Shown here: one piece after another, positions 25,231-35,945 of the stretch
How the letters are laid out: each line of letters starts with the position of its first letter
Numbering within the stretch: position 1 is the stretch's first letter
From: Sindora glabra
Taxonomy: Eukaryota; Streptophyta; Magnoliopsida; Fabales; Fabaceae
NCBI GenBank assembly: GCA_020226215.1
Contig: CM035232.1
Span: 59,281,220-59,345,219, forward strand
DNA length: 64,000 nucleotides
Reading direction: 5' to 3'
Program-made: the position numbers and the translations under genes
The notes under the pieces: model-generated
What the model saw: only the letters and a program-made list of their open reading frames with translations
The model's database searches: none
Told to the model about the DNA's origin: nothing

Positions 25231-25935
25231 GAATAAAAAATATCTCATATGTGTTAGTTATCAGTAGCTTGATGTATGCTCAGGTATGTACACATTTTAA
25301 TATAGCTTATATTATTGGTGTACTGGGGAGATACTTGAGTAATCCTAGTCAGAGATATTGGATTGCTACAAAGAGAGTTATGAGGTACCTACAGTATACA
25401 AAAGATTGCATGTTGACTTATAGGAGATTGAGAGATCTCATAGTTATAGGCTACTTGGATTCAGATTTTATTCAAAGTTTGGATGATAAAAAATCTACAT
25501 CTGGATACATATTTATGATAACAGGAGGAGTTGTATCTTAGAAAAGTGTTAAGCAGTCTTTAAGAGCAACCTCCACTATGGAAGCAAAATATGTTGCATA
25601 TTACGAAGCCAGTTGCACGACTGTATTGTTAAGGAACTTTATGACTAATTTTGAGATTGTTAAGAGCATTTCAAGATTCTTAACCGTTTATTGTGACAAT
25701 ATTGCTATTGTAAACTTCTTTTATAACAATAAAAGTTCTACTTATATGAAACATTTTGATATAAAGTATTAGTGTATGCGAAAGAAGATACGTGAGCATA
25801 TCACATGTATTGAACATATTTTTATTGATCATATGCTCCCAGTTCCACTAACTAAAGGCTTAACAATAGAAATATATCATAATAATGTAATTAATATAAG
25901 ATTAGTTAAGTCTTTTGATGTTTTGGATTAGTAGG
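25231..25935 (+). pseudogene. E1 RNase H remnant
   Basis: After a stop at 25200 the frame resumes with a serine-leucine-methionine-tyrosine block at 25268 (SSLMYAQVCTHFNIAY). Copia-type RNase H follows: GYLDSDFIQSLDDKKSTSGY at about 25450, TMEAKYVAY at about 25578, YCDNIAIVNF at about 25690 and HFDIKY at about 25754, then PLTKGL near 25850. The acidic residues D, E and D are still present. Stops at 25539 (a position where tryptophan is usual) and 25770 interrupt it. It would degrade the RNA strand of the hybrid during reverse transcription. Confidence 0.9.
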
Positions 25936-26392
25936 AGTACTATAACATAAAGTGTTTTTTTTTTCTTTTTGACATGTGCATAAATGAAATAATGAAATAA
26001 TCATGTCTTGCTATATATTGTGCACATTTTTATTATGATATATTTATAGATATGTTTAGACCCTATCTCAATAATGTGTTAAGAATTATGATTCTCATAA
26101 ACATCTTGGGAGGATGCTTCGACCCAATGTGTAAAGATTTATATATATCGTCACAATATTCTTATATAAGTCTTATTAGGCACAATCTTATTATGTAAAT
26201 CTATATCGGATATTGTATATGGTTAACGAGGTGTAAGTGTATAGTATATATATTACATTGATATCCCTATCGAATACTATATTTTATATTAGTGGACATT
26301 TATCATCTTAATTTAGACCAATTGATGAAATGATGCCATAATTTTCTTTTAAATCTTATTAAAGTGGCCACTAGTAGTAAATTACATGGTCC

Positions 26393-26403
26393 AAGTGGGG
26401 GAT
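26393..26403 (+). promoter_or_regulatory. E1 polypurine tract
   Basis: AAGTGGGGGAT lies directly before the 3' LTR start (TGTTAG at 26404). It is the second-strand primer site of an LTR element. Confidence 0.85.
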
Positions 26404-26841
26404 TGTTAGATTTTCTATCGTGGACCTATTAATTCAATAATAAAATAAGATATAAAAACGTTTAACTTAATATTAAAGTAATAGAATAGTTTGAATCTAG
26501 TGATAATCTAACCTAAATAATATGTAATGGATAATTCTCGGTGATAGATCAACCTATTAATATTATTAATATAAATAAAGGTTGCTACTCCTAAACCCTA
26601 TGATTGATTTTGTATACTCCCTATTAGTATTAGAAAGTCTCCCTAATCAAGTTATTATCTAAGGTTAATAGGAGCAACAAATTTTTATTAAAGTTATAGT
26701 TCGTGATCTGCATCAAATCTTGATTTTATATTCACTCATAATAAATTCATTAGATAATAATAAATCTTTTTTCACGTTTAATATTATTCTTTTCACATGA
26801 TTCAATTTAAGATATAATTTTTATAAAATTTCATTTTAACA
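26404..26841 (+). repeat. E1 3' LTR
   Basis: It runs from TGTTAGATTTTCTATCGTGG to TTTCATTTTAACA and is followed by the duplicated target CTTCC. Confidence 0.95.
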
Positions 26842-28551
26842 CTTCCATCTCAAGAAGAATATTTTGAGATGCTCTAATTCATATCAAAGGCTTTACCTCC
26901 TCTAATATCTCAACCTTTTCAACATGACTATTGTAGTTTGCCACTTTGATAAATCTAAGATATTAAAAAAGGTAAGTCCTTCAACAAGATATGAAATATC
27001 TCTAAATGTGTTTGTTGAGATCAAACGAGAGCTATCTCTAAATTCTATCCAAACTTTAGAATTTGATAATGGAGGCAAACACATCACTAATACTATTTGA
27101 AATGGAGACTGCGAACTTAATTTATAGGCAAATTTGCAAAACATAAGATGTTAGTTATTCAAAATTGTTTGTCATCTAAATGTTTGGCGATTTAAGCGTG
27201 GTGCCTAAAATTTTTATTAGATGTTAATAATTTGAATAACCAATGTTGTAAGTGTTAAAATAGTCTCCCATAACCTTGTGAATGTCATGGTGTGGTCTAA
27301 ATAAGCTAACCACTAACATAACTTTATACATCAATTTTTAACTTAATTAATGTGATAATTCATTTGATTTTTCTAGTAACATAGAAAACACAAATATTAA
27401 CTACATTCAGCCATCAATTTCACTCGCAACCAATATGTCTAAAGTACAAATATTTTTACAATTTCCAATAACATCACAATGCAAGTATTAATTACCTATA
27501 GATAACATCATAAATAATAAAATTAATTGGTTATGGCTATAAATTTAAACATCAATTTTATATAACATTGACATGAAATCTTCCACACTTACTTTTTGCG
27601 TAATGTTTGGTATTGTTTTAAACAACATGTATTTAAAAATTAATGTATTCAAGTAGGAATAAGTTTCTTTCAAATATCCACATCAACTTTTTTGAAAAAT
27701 ATTTGATGTGATTTTCTTACCTTTTTTTTTAATGAATCCAATGCGCTTTAAATACAATGATATTATTATATAGTAAAAAATGAAGATGAAAACAAGACAA
27801 AATCAAACATATTTAAATATTCACAAATGAAAGTAAAGATCAAATGAATACTTAATGCAAAGATTATGGATTTCTTCTTGTTAATATCTTTCAAAATTCA
27901 TATAAAGAGTTTGATACAATTGATACGATGGTTAGTCTTTTTTATTTTTAACAAGATTATGACTTTAATTTCAATTAGTTTAATAGTGTTGACATGATTA
28001 TAGTTTAGATTTTAATTAATTTATCAGGTAACTTTATTTTTATTTTGAAATTTTGGATTTTACACTAAAATAATTAAAATTTTCTGCAAAATGAGTTTAA
28101 ATGACTATGGAGTTGATTTAGAGCTTGACACAAAATTTTATTACTATCAAGTGAGCCAAATAGAGCATTGAGCTTTACTATTTCATATTGAGTGTACAAA
28201 TTATTTTTTCCATTCGAATGCAAGCTCGAGCTCTTATAACTTCTCGTGGGGCAATGTCCAATTAAATCAACATGATTCCAGGTTTCCACCCTCTCAACTA
28301 GAAAGGACCTCTAGTGAACTTCCTGCACACAACAGAAGTACACGATATACAACTGATTAGTTGAAACATCAACAGCTTCTCGGAAACATCTTTTAATACA
28401 ATAATTTTGAAAGGGTCATGCGACTACTAAAATGTGTCTATTGTCGTCTTGCCGTGTTTTCACTTTCCGACTTAAAGAAAAAAAAATTATAAAGGTATTA
28501 CTTTTATTTCATTTTAAATTTTATTTCTCATTGTATTAAAAACCATAGAAT
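26842..28551. other. unassigned DNA right of E1
   Basis: This continues the host sequence interrupted by E1. About 27140-27260 holds CACTA-like subterminal motifs in both orientations: AAGATGTTAGTTATT, and CTTACAACATTGGTTATT on the minus strand. An open minus-strand frame spans 27144-26902 without a recognised family. A second minus-strand frame, about 28307 to 28074 (open from 28307, first ATG at 28289), includes NHVDLIGHCPTRSYKSSSLH and sits in a CpG-retaining patch; it is also unrecognised. I would not call either a gene. Confidence 0.4.
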
Positions 28552-29568
28552 TTAATGAGTATTTATGGCAAATATTTAAATGTTTTTACAACCGCCTATT
28601 TTCTTTAACAAAAAAAAATTAAAATGTGTTTATTGAAGAATACTAGAAGAAGCCAACCTATGTAAATTGCAAAAGATTTAAGCTTGATTCACTGCTATTC
28701 TTTTAATAATAGTCTCGTTCTCATTTACTATTAATATAAAATATTTTATATTAATAATAAGTTATATTTAAACTCTATTGAAAATCAAACCTTTAAAAAA
28801 TACAAAATTTGATAATGACATTCCTTATTCATTTAATTAATTATTTTATTAAATTATATTTTTTATAAACTTGAAAGAATCAAAATATTATTGAGGATTT
28901 AAGTTTTTAAAGTTGGAGGTGAGAAAATTCAACTACCCAAACATTTGACTAGAGTATTTTACATTTATTTCTTTGAAAAGTTCCCCACTTTAAGCACTAA
29001 AGTTAAGTAACACTTTGGAAATTTTATAAAAATTGTTAAAGTTTTGTATAATTTAACAAAAATAAAAGTTAATGAGTATTTATGGCAAATATTTAAATGT
29101 TTTTACAACCGCCTATTTTCTTTAAAAAAAATAATTAAAATGTGTTTATTGAAGAATACTAGAAGAAGCCAACCTATGTAAATTGCAAAAGATTTAAGCT
29201 TGATTCATTGCTATTACTTTAATAATAGTGACGTTCTCATTTATTAATAGTATAAAATATTTTACATTAACAATAAGTTATATTTAAACTCTATTGAAAA
29301 TCAAATCTTTAAACAATACAAAATTTGGTAATGACATTCATTATTCATTTAATTAATTATTTTATTAAATTATATAATTTTTTATAAACTTGAAAGAATC
29401 AGGATTTAAGTTTTTAAAGTTGGAGGTGACAAAATTCAACTATCCAAACATTTGACTAGAGTATTTTACATTTATCTCATTGAAAAATTCCCCACTTTAA
29501 GCACTAAAATTAAGTAACACTTTGGAAATTTTATAAAAATTGTTAAAGTTTTGTATAATTTAAAAAAA
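28552..29568. repeat. tandem duplication, unit about 517 bp
   Basis: Unit 1 (28552-29068) and unit 2 (29069-29568) both start TTAATGAGTATTTATGGC and end TTTTGTATAATTTAA. They differ by few substitutions and small indels. For example, unit 2 lacks about 12 bp around CAAAATATTATTGAGG of unit 1. The high similarity indicates a recent event compared with the transposon layers. No coding content is evident. It lies about 0.7 kb downstream of the SPH gene. Confidence 0.95.
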
Positions 29569-30251
29569 TCCTTGAGTAAGGAATTAAAAACTCAATATCT
29601 TGAAATTTTTGAATAATGTGATGTATATACCTAATTATTATCTCAAAAAGATTTAGATATATTTGTTACTAAACATGTTCAGCTAAAATTTAATAGATTT
29701 AGTGAATTTAATACACAATCACAACAAAATAAAACAAATAATATTCAATCTTCAATTTAGCACTAGTGGTGAATTCAAACACAACCTAAGTCCAATTCTA
29801 ATGATCACGCCTCAATTTTCTATTATGTAAGTTTAAATCATTTCAATAACATTTGTTTGCACTTTTCTCACAGTTATAGTAAATTCTAGTGAGTATATTT
29901 CAACATAAGGATCCCTAAAGTAAGATTAACTTCTCCACTGTATAGAATAAATTCATGGCCGACCCCGAAAATGATTTATGGACCATTATTCATTTTTCAT
30001 ATCACCAAATAAAAAGGAAAAGGAAAAATTAACAGCACGAATATAAATGCGGAAAAAAATCAACCTTCGGACATCACATTCGAACGTATCTCAATATGAG
30101 AGATCGTTATATATATCGAAAGATGACATCAGCTTCTCTTGTATATCATGTAAGAGAAAACAGAGACATTTTTCATATTAAGGTCATTAAAAAAGCTAGA
30201 GAATGTAATTATTTAACTCTATGTCTACATAGCTTATTACGATAGCATTAA
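29569..30251. other. 3' flank of the SPH gene
   Basis: No gene was recognised. The part from about 29940 to 30130 keeps many CpG dinucleotides (for example GGCCGACCCCGAAAATG and TTCGAACGTATC), unlike the surrounding repeats, as expected for unmethylated gene-proximal DNA. A 3' UTR of the minus-strand gene should lie here; no clear polyadenylation signal was picked out. Confidence 0.5.
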
Positions 30252-30650
30252 TCATTTATGAACTATCCAATCGGCCCTTTTTGTCCAGAAAAAGTTGTCC
30301 CACCCATGGAAGAAGCCATCAATCTGCACAATCCAATAAACTGCTTGATGACCAACATCAATATATCCAAATGCATCAAAATAACCCTCCGAACGACCCC
30401 AAACCGCGTGACAATGGTCTAAATGATCAGTTGGAACACTCCATATATGATATGTGTTGGGACGCACAACAAAGCTTTCTCCAGATGTGCAATTAAAACT
30501 CACAGGCTGAGCATTCTGTGGCAATGCAACTTTGAGTGTAACTGGAATTGTTGAGGCCTTAATGTTGTCATCAGGCTTCGCAAAGCTGCAGATACTGCAG
30601 ACACATGAAAGAAAAACAATAAAGAGGATAATACGGATTAAACCACACAT
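30252..30650 (-). CDS. S1 self-incompatibility-like (SPH) secreted protein
   Basis: This is an intact single-exon frame of 132 residues. Residues 1-24 form a signal peptide (MCGLIRIILFIVFLSCVCSI then CSFA), with likely cleavage before KPDD. The mature part follows the plant S1/SPH pattern: a PVTLKVALP strand (36-44), FNC with Cys54, HIWSVP (68-73), Cys80 in HCHAVWG, a FDAFGYID strand, then VYWIVQIDGFF (104-114) and a terminal KRADW (124-128). Family members are small secreted beta-sandwich proteins of about 120-150 residues. The poppy PrsS type signals to pollen; most SPH proteins have unknown roles. Only one cysteine pair (54, 80) is left in the mature protein, whereas many members have two. 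N53-C-T is a possible glycosylation site. The frame is open upstream to 30779, but the ATG at 30650 is preferred because it starts a clean signal peptide and lies downstream of a TATA box. No neighbouring gene is evident. The fold assignment is confident; a role in self-incompatibility is not implied. Confidence 0.85.
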   Translation of the reverse strand: MCGLIRIILFIVFLSCVCSICSFAKPDDNIKASTIPVTLKVALPQNAQPVSFNCTSGESFVVRPNTYHIWSVPTDHLDHCHAVWGRSEGYFDAFGYIDVGHQAVYWIVQIDGFFHGWDNFFWTKRADWIVHK

Positions 30651-30718
30651 TCTAAAATTCTGTAAGGCTAGCAAGCAAGTGATCAGTAAAATGTAATGCA
30701 CAAGTTCTAACAAATCCA

Positions 30719-30726
30719 TTATATAA
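30719..30726 (-). promoter_or_regulatory. candidate TATA box of the SPH gene
   Basis: TTATATAA lies about 70 bp upstream of the ATG at 30650, in a GGTTATATAATGG context on the minus strand. Transcription starting about 30 bp downstream would leave a short leader and exclude the upstream in-frame ATGs at 30779 and 30719. Confidence 0.5.
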
Positions 30727-30856
30727 CCTCGAATTTTTCTAAAAAATACTTTTCTTTTTATTAAAGATGATAAATGCAAAAATAACGGAGTGAATGGAGG
30801 AAATATTAAAGAGTTGGCAGGTTTGGAAAATAAATTTTATGAATTTATTGTGTGAA

Positions 30857-31130
30857 ATTGACTAATAAATTGAAATCGGTAAGAAGTTCATGTAAAATTT
30901 GACATTTTGTTTTATAGTTAAGGCATGTCAGTCCTATATTCTGTCGCAAATACTTTTATAAAATAAATATTTTTAATAATGAAGTATAAAAATTTAAAAA
31001 GTCTCCAATGAATAAGTAATTTTATGATCATAAAATATCACATTAATTAATTTTAAATAGCATACGTAATTGATGTACATTATTCATCATATTTTTCTTA
31101 TTTATACTCCTAATGGATGTATTTATAACA
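30857..31130. repeat. SPH upstream segment, copy 1
   Basis: It begins AATTGAAATCGGTA-like at about 30869 and includes AAATTTGAC, ATAAATATT, AAAAAGTCTC and TTTTAAATAGCATA, in the same order as copy 2 at 32233-32495. Copies are 1.38 kb apart in direct orientation and clearly diverged. Copy 1 lies in the 5' flank of the SPH gene. Confidence 0.7.
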
Positions 31131-32232
31131 ACAACAACAATAATATAATTTAAATGTCATTAATTTTATTTTTAATTGATTTTAAATTTGTAAATATAAT
31201 AAAATGCAAATGTCCATCTTTATTTATTTGAAAGGGATGGATGAAAGGGTTTTGAAAAGAAATATAAAAAAAGAAATTAGCATTGCGTTGCAATAATCCT
31301 TTTCATATTATTTATCAGCTTTATGAAGTCTTAATAGCCAAATTAACGGGTACCAACGTGAAGAATGAATGCGATAAGCGAGAGAACAGCCTTAATTTCA
31401 ATCAACGCACGGTTATGCTAACATTCATTTTCATGCCGTTATTCTTTCAATCAATTGCGTAGAATGCCTAGATTTGAGTCTTAATCCCGCGTATATTAGC
31501 TGTACTTTAGTGTGATTGTCCGTTGTATATTATAATATTGTCCAGTAGTCCTTATCTTTAATTTATGCATGTTGTTTTGTGTATAAGTGTATTATTGACG
31601 ATATTAATGAAAATATTTATTGAGCGATTTTCCTTTATTCTCTTATATCATTTGTACAATTTTATAATGATGATTTTTCTAATATATCTTTTTACCATAG
31701 AAACAACTTGTTCGAGTCAATGTTGAATCAGGTTCGATTAGAAGAGTGGAAGTTCAACTACACGTCCTATATTCAAGCCAACTGTTTTTATATTGGTGAT
31801 TATTTTCAAGGTAACTTTAAATCATCACATAAGGATTTGGATCCATTTTATCTGGCTGAAAAGTTTTAAAAACAGAGAGCGAAAATTCTAATTACCATGA
31901 TGTTTGCTTGGAACAATGGTTATAGAATGGAGAAAGGTTTAAAAAAAGAAAGCGAAAAACACTCTTAATTCCAATCTCAATTTTTTGAAAAAATATTGGA
32001 TGGAGGAATTATAATTTATAAATGGAAAAAATAAAAATAAAAAACTTCAAGAAAAAATTATAATCTAAATTTAAAAATTGATAGTGGTCGGAATGTTAAC
32101 AACTTGATCTTAGAAGATTAATTGGGATTAGGATTTTATTTCTCATCTTTATTTCTCTTCCAATAATAAAATATCAAAGATAAAAGGATAAGAATGAAAA
32201 AAGAGTAGAATATCGATCACTAAAAATAGTTG
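31131..32232. other. CpG-retaining intergenic region with a short open frame
   Basis: Between the two repeat copies the stretch 31330-31560 keeps CpGs (for example ACGGGTACCAACGTG and TCCCGCGTATATTAG). From about 31630 to 31868 a plus-strand frame stays open. It contains FESMLNQVRLEEWKFNYTSY near 31709 and ends LDPFYLAEKF before TAA at 31866. Composition looks coding, but I do not recognise a family. It could be an exon remnant of a lost gene. The rest is AT-rich. Confidence 0.35.
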
Positions 32233-32495
32233 ATTGTTGAATTGAAATCGGTAGAAATTTCATAAAAATTTGACTTTTCAATTTGTAATTATGGTAAGTT
32301 GTGATATTTTCATGAAATAAATATTCTGAATAATAAAAAATAAAAAATAAAAAGTCTCTACTCAGAAAGCATTTTTTATTTTTGTGAAATAAAATATCAC
32401 TTTAATTGATTTTAAATAGCATATTATTGTTTATAATTAATTAATATAATTGTCTTATTCATACTTTCTAAAAGTTATATTTGTAATAATATTCA
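32233..32495. repeat. SPH upstream segment, copy 2
   Basis: Diverged direct copy of 30857-31130. Shared blocks in order are ATTGAAATCGGTA, ATTTGAC, AAATAAATATT, AAAAAGTCTC, AATATCAC and TTTTAAATAGCATA. Confidence 0.7.
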
Positions 32496-32725
32496 TAGGT
32501 GAAAAAATCTTAATTATATATTGAGAAAATTCACAATAACCCTTTCCATTATGATGTTGTAGCATATAACCCCTCTAGATTTTTAAAACCTACAATTAAT
32601 AATTAATCCCTCTCAACTATAGTTAAAATTGAAAATGTTAACTTCCTATTAAAAAAAACACTAAATTACTTGGACACAAATGCTTTAAATACAACTTTAT
32701 GTATTTCCTCAACACTAGAAGCTAT

Positions 32726-33989
32726 TGCTGGAAATAGCTTGTAAATTGTCATGCATGTGTGTGGTTAAATTCTCAAATTGAAATATTAGAATACACAAAA
32801 ATTGTTGGAGAGTCATATTGTTTGGAAACAAAGAAATGTGATAGTCTATGGTTATGAAACCTATTGATTTATGATCAAAAAGGCATGTTGATTCATAATG
32901 AATAGATACATTAGTTTATAATCAAGAGGTTTGATGGTTAATGCTCAAGAGACATATAGTTCATGTTTAATAAACATGATGATTTGTATGCAAAAAACAT
33001 GATAATCAAAAGATATATTGGTTCAAGATAAAAAAAATGCATTGGTTCATGATCAAGAGAAATTTTGTTCAATGGTTAGGAGACATTATATGGATTAAGG
33101 ATTAAGAGATGCATTAATTCATGATCAAGAGATATTTTTGTTTATGATTAAGAGATATTTCAGTTCAAGGTTAAGAGACATATTGATTCAAGTATCATCT
33201 ATAAATATGACTAAAATAGTGAAATAAATATATAGAATAGAAAATTTTATCAAATATTATTTGAAGTTAATAATTGACTCAAATATTTGAGTGAATGGAA
33301 AAGGATAAAAGAATTTATCTTTCATCTTGAATTAAAAAGAATAAAAAAATCTTTATTTTTTATCACTCTACTTCTCTAAATCATTTAAAAGAATTTTTTA
33401 GGAGAGATTATCATATTGCCAGTTATTCAATCTCTACAAAGCTTTGATAAATCTTAAAAGTGATTTGCTACAAACCTTGCAACAAATAGTGAGGGCAAAG
33501 TTACTTAAAGGATAGTGCTCTTTGTAATATGTTTTAAGCATACCATATTTTCTAACTTATTTCTTGTTTTATTTTATGACATCCTTTGATAAAGATTTTA
33601 AAGGTTTATTGCAAATGAATCATATCTAATAGTAAGGATATGAGAGAAAAAATAGATGACTATTCGACACTTATATCAAAATTGGAATAAGGAACAAAGT
33701 TGCATAATTTTTATAGTACACTGCTAGATTTAAAATGCAAGAAAGATAAATGGGTGTAAAATCTTTAGTGTTCAAGTGATTATTACTTTACTCATTTATT
33801 TTTGACACTCGAAAGAAGTTTTTCATATGCATATGTAAAAAATGACCTGAAATTTTTATGCATGGTATTCAATATATTTCTAACCATTACATTGCACAAG
33901 ATTTTATCATCTTTCCATCTTCTTTTGCTCAAAAAATGTATTCTATACCAATAATCTTTAAAGGGACTTTTGTATTAATGCATGATGCA
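32726..33989 (+). repeat. E4 5' LTR with internal minisatellite
   Basis: About 1.26 kb. From about 32850 to 33190 it repeats a unit of roughly 28-33 bp built on TTCATGATCAAGAGACAT, about a dozen diverged times. The start is well defined; the end at 33989 is inferred from alignment to the other LTR. Confidence 0.7.
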
Positions 33990-34411
33990 TGATGGAATAT
34001 AATGAAAATAAATGACTCTTTCATATATGATTATGGAAACTAATTGATGATTTCTTCCATTGCTATTCCTACAATTATTCCATCAAAGAGCTTTACATAT
34101 TAGGGTTAATGGTGGATCTCATGAGGGTTTCCTCAAGGATGTTTGAAAATGATGTTTGATATAATTCGTGATGCTTAATAATTGGATACATAGATGCACA
34201 ATTCCTTAATCTTCTAATAAATGATATGGCACATGATTTAATTATGATAATTCATGTTCAATTTAGAAATGTTATTTAATTTAGAAATGTTAGTTGAATT
34301 TTACAAGAAATCACTTATGTGTCATATGTTTTATAAAATCTAGTAGGGACTATTCCAATAGTTAACTGGCTAGAATGGAATAACATGGATATAATTTGTT
34401 GTTCTTAATTC

Positions 34412-34414
<3 letters not shown>

Positions 34415-34499
<85 letters not shown>

Positions 34500-34500
34500 C
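34415..34500. repeat. (AT)n microsatellite
   Basis: AT dinucleotides with single C interruptions at 34480 and 34500. Long open frames across it on both strands are an artefact of the repeat. Confidence 0.97.
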
Positions 34501-35945
34501 ATAAAGGAAAGTTTATATGATCTACAACATAAGTTTAATTTTATAATGATGTCTTGTGATTTGAAATACAAGAATGGTATTTATTTCATGCAAAAATGAT
34601 CATGATGTAATTAGTTTTGCATATATGCAAAGTATATATGACAACTATATTTTATGTGAATTATGTTAAGAAATATCTTACCTTGTAAATCTTTGATTGA
34701 TAATGAGGAAGATGTTATTTTAGGCTTAAGAATATAATGGCATAATGGGGTTGGAATAGTGGGGGTTCAACTGTTAAAACTTACATAATTTTTATAATTG
34801 ATATGAAAGAGAAAAAATCCCTATTATTAAACTTTGATACTGTCTTGATTGAGAATATCATCTATGTCATTGATAATTCTATTTAATTTCACACAAAGTG
34901 TTTTATCTATGAATACTTATGTTATTTGTATATTTTTAAAATGTATAAAAAAATAAAGATCTAAACCTTGTGAAGAAATTGTAAAATTCTAAGGGATCGT
35001 AAAAGATTCAAAAAGTTAGGATTGTATGATATTTCAACAATATTGGAATTTAAGTGCTAAAAAGAAATTGTGAAAATCATAGGGAAGCATAAAAGATTCG
35101 TAAGATTGTATAATTTTATTATTCAGGAATATGTTTAGTTGGAAATTTTTTCCATATTGAAGAAATAATTTCAATTATTTCAAATAAATAAACATGTGAA
35201 ACCTGTCTCATCATGAAAAAGAGTTTGGAGATTTTATTAAGCAATGGACAAAGAAAGAATTGGTTGGATGATTATAAAAAGGTTATGCCATAACTTATAT
35301 TAGGCACGTCTTTGTAAAATAAAGTTATGATGTCTAGATATGTGTGAGAAAATCACATTGAAAAATCTTATCCTAGAAAAGTTAACTTGAAAAAGAAAAG
35401 GGAATAGGTATCAAACTCCTTAACTAAACCCACCAATATTGGAAACCCAACCTTTCCTAAACCAAATCTGGTTAACATGTTTAATGGATAACAACAAGTT
35501 ATTGACTTATGGTTGTAAAGCATTAAGATACTAAAATATTTTTATCATTCTAAGTTGATGCTATATATAATCATATATGATAAGAGTGAAGAGAAATTCT
35601 TAATAAAGATTCAAGAAGGCTTGTCAAAACAAGGTTTTGAAAAGACATCCCCTATATTGACATAAGAGGCGGTGCCATTTTTGGCAAAAGTTTGGAGTTG
35701 TCTTTTGTACATATTCATGAAAGCATGAATGCTATATTTATTTAGGAATCTTTTTTGAAGCTTGTGAAATTATGTATGTGATATTTTTAGTTTTAATTAA
35801 AGTTTATGGTTTAATGTATAAACATTCTATTAAAATTTAGGAAATATTTACACTAAGAAAAAATTCAAATCCAAAGATATTTATTCTTATGCATGGTTTT
35901 ATAGAATTTTAAGAAGTATTTTAATTTAGAAACTAAGTGGAGGAT

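Larger units (their letters stand above)
19688..26841 (+). mobile_element. E1, full-length Ty1/copia retrotransposon
   Basis: This is a complete but dead element. It has a 459-bp 5' LTR and a 438-bp 3' LTR, both TGTTAGATTTTCTAT...AACA, with a perfect target-site duplication CTTCC at 19683-19687 and 26842-26846. A tRNA-iMet-type primer-binding site, gag, protease, integrase, reverse transcriptase and RNase H follow in that order, then a polypurine tract. Integrase before reverse transcriptase defines the copia order. The LTRs differ at many positions, mostly transitions, so the insertion is old. The body is related to that of E2 (42174-49530), although the LTRs are not obviously alike. Confidence 0.95.

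Noticed and set aside
30281..30496. Plus-strand frame inside the SPH gene
   Set aside because: Shadow of the minus-strand gene; no signal peptide or family match.
34362..34599. Open frames on both strands around 34415-34500
   Set aside because: Also produced by (AT)n; the same stretch is open in both directions for trivial reasons.
35600..35760. Possible hammerhead ribozyme or retrozyme in E4
   Set aside because: No CTGATGA plus GAAA core arrangement was found.
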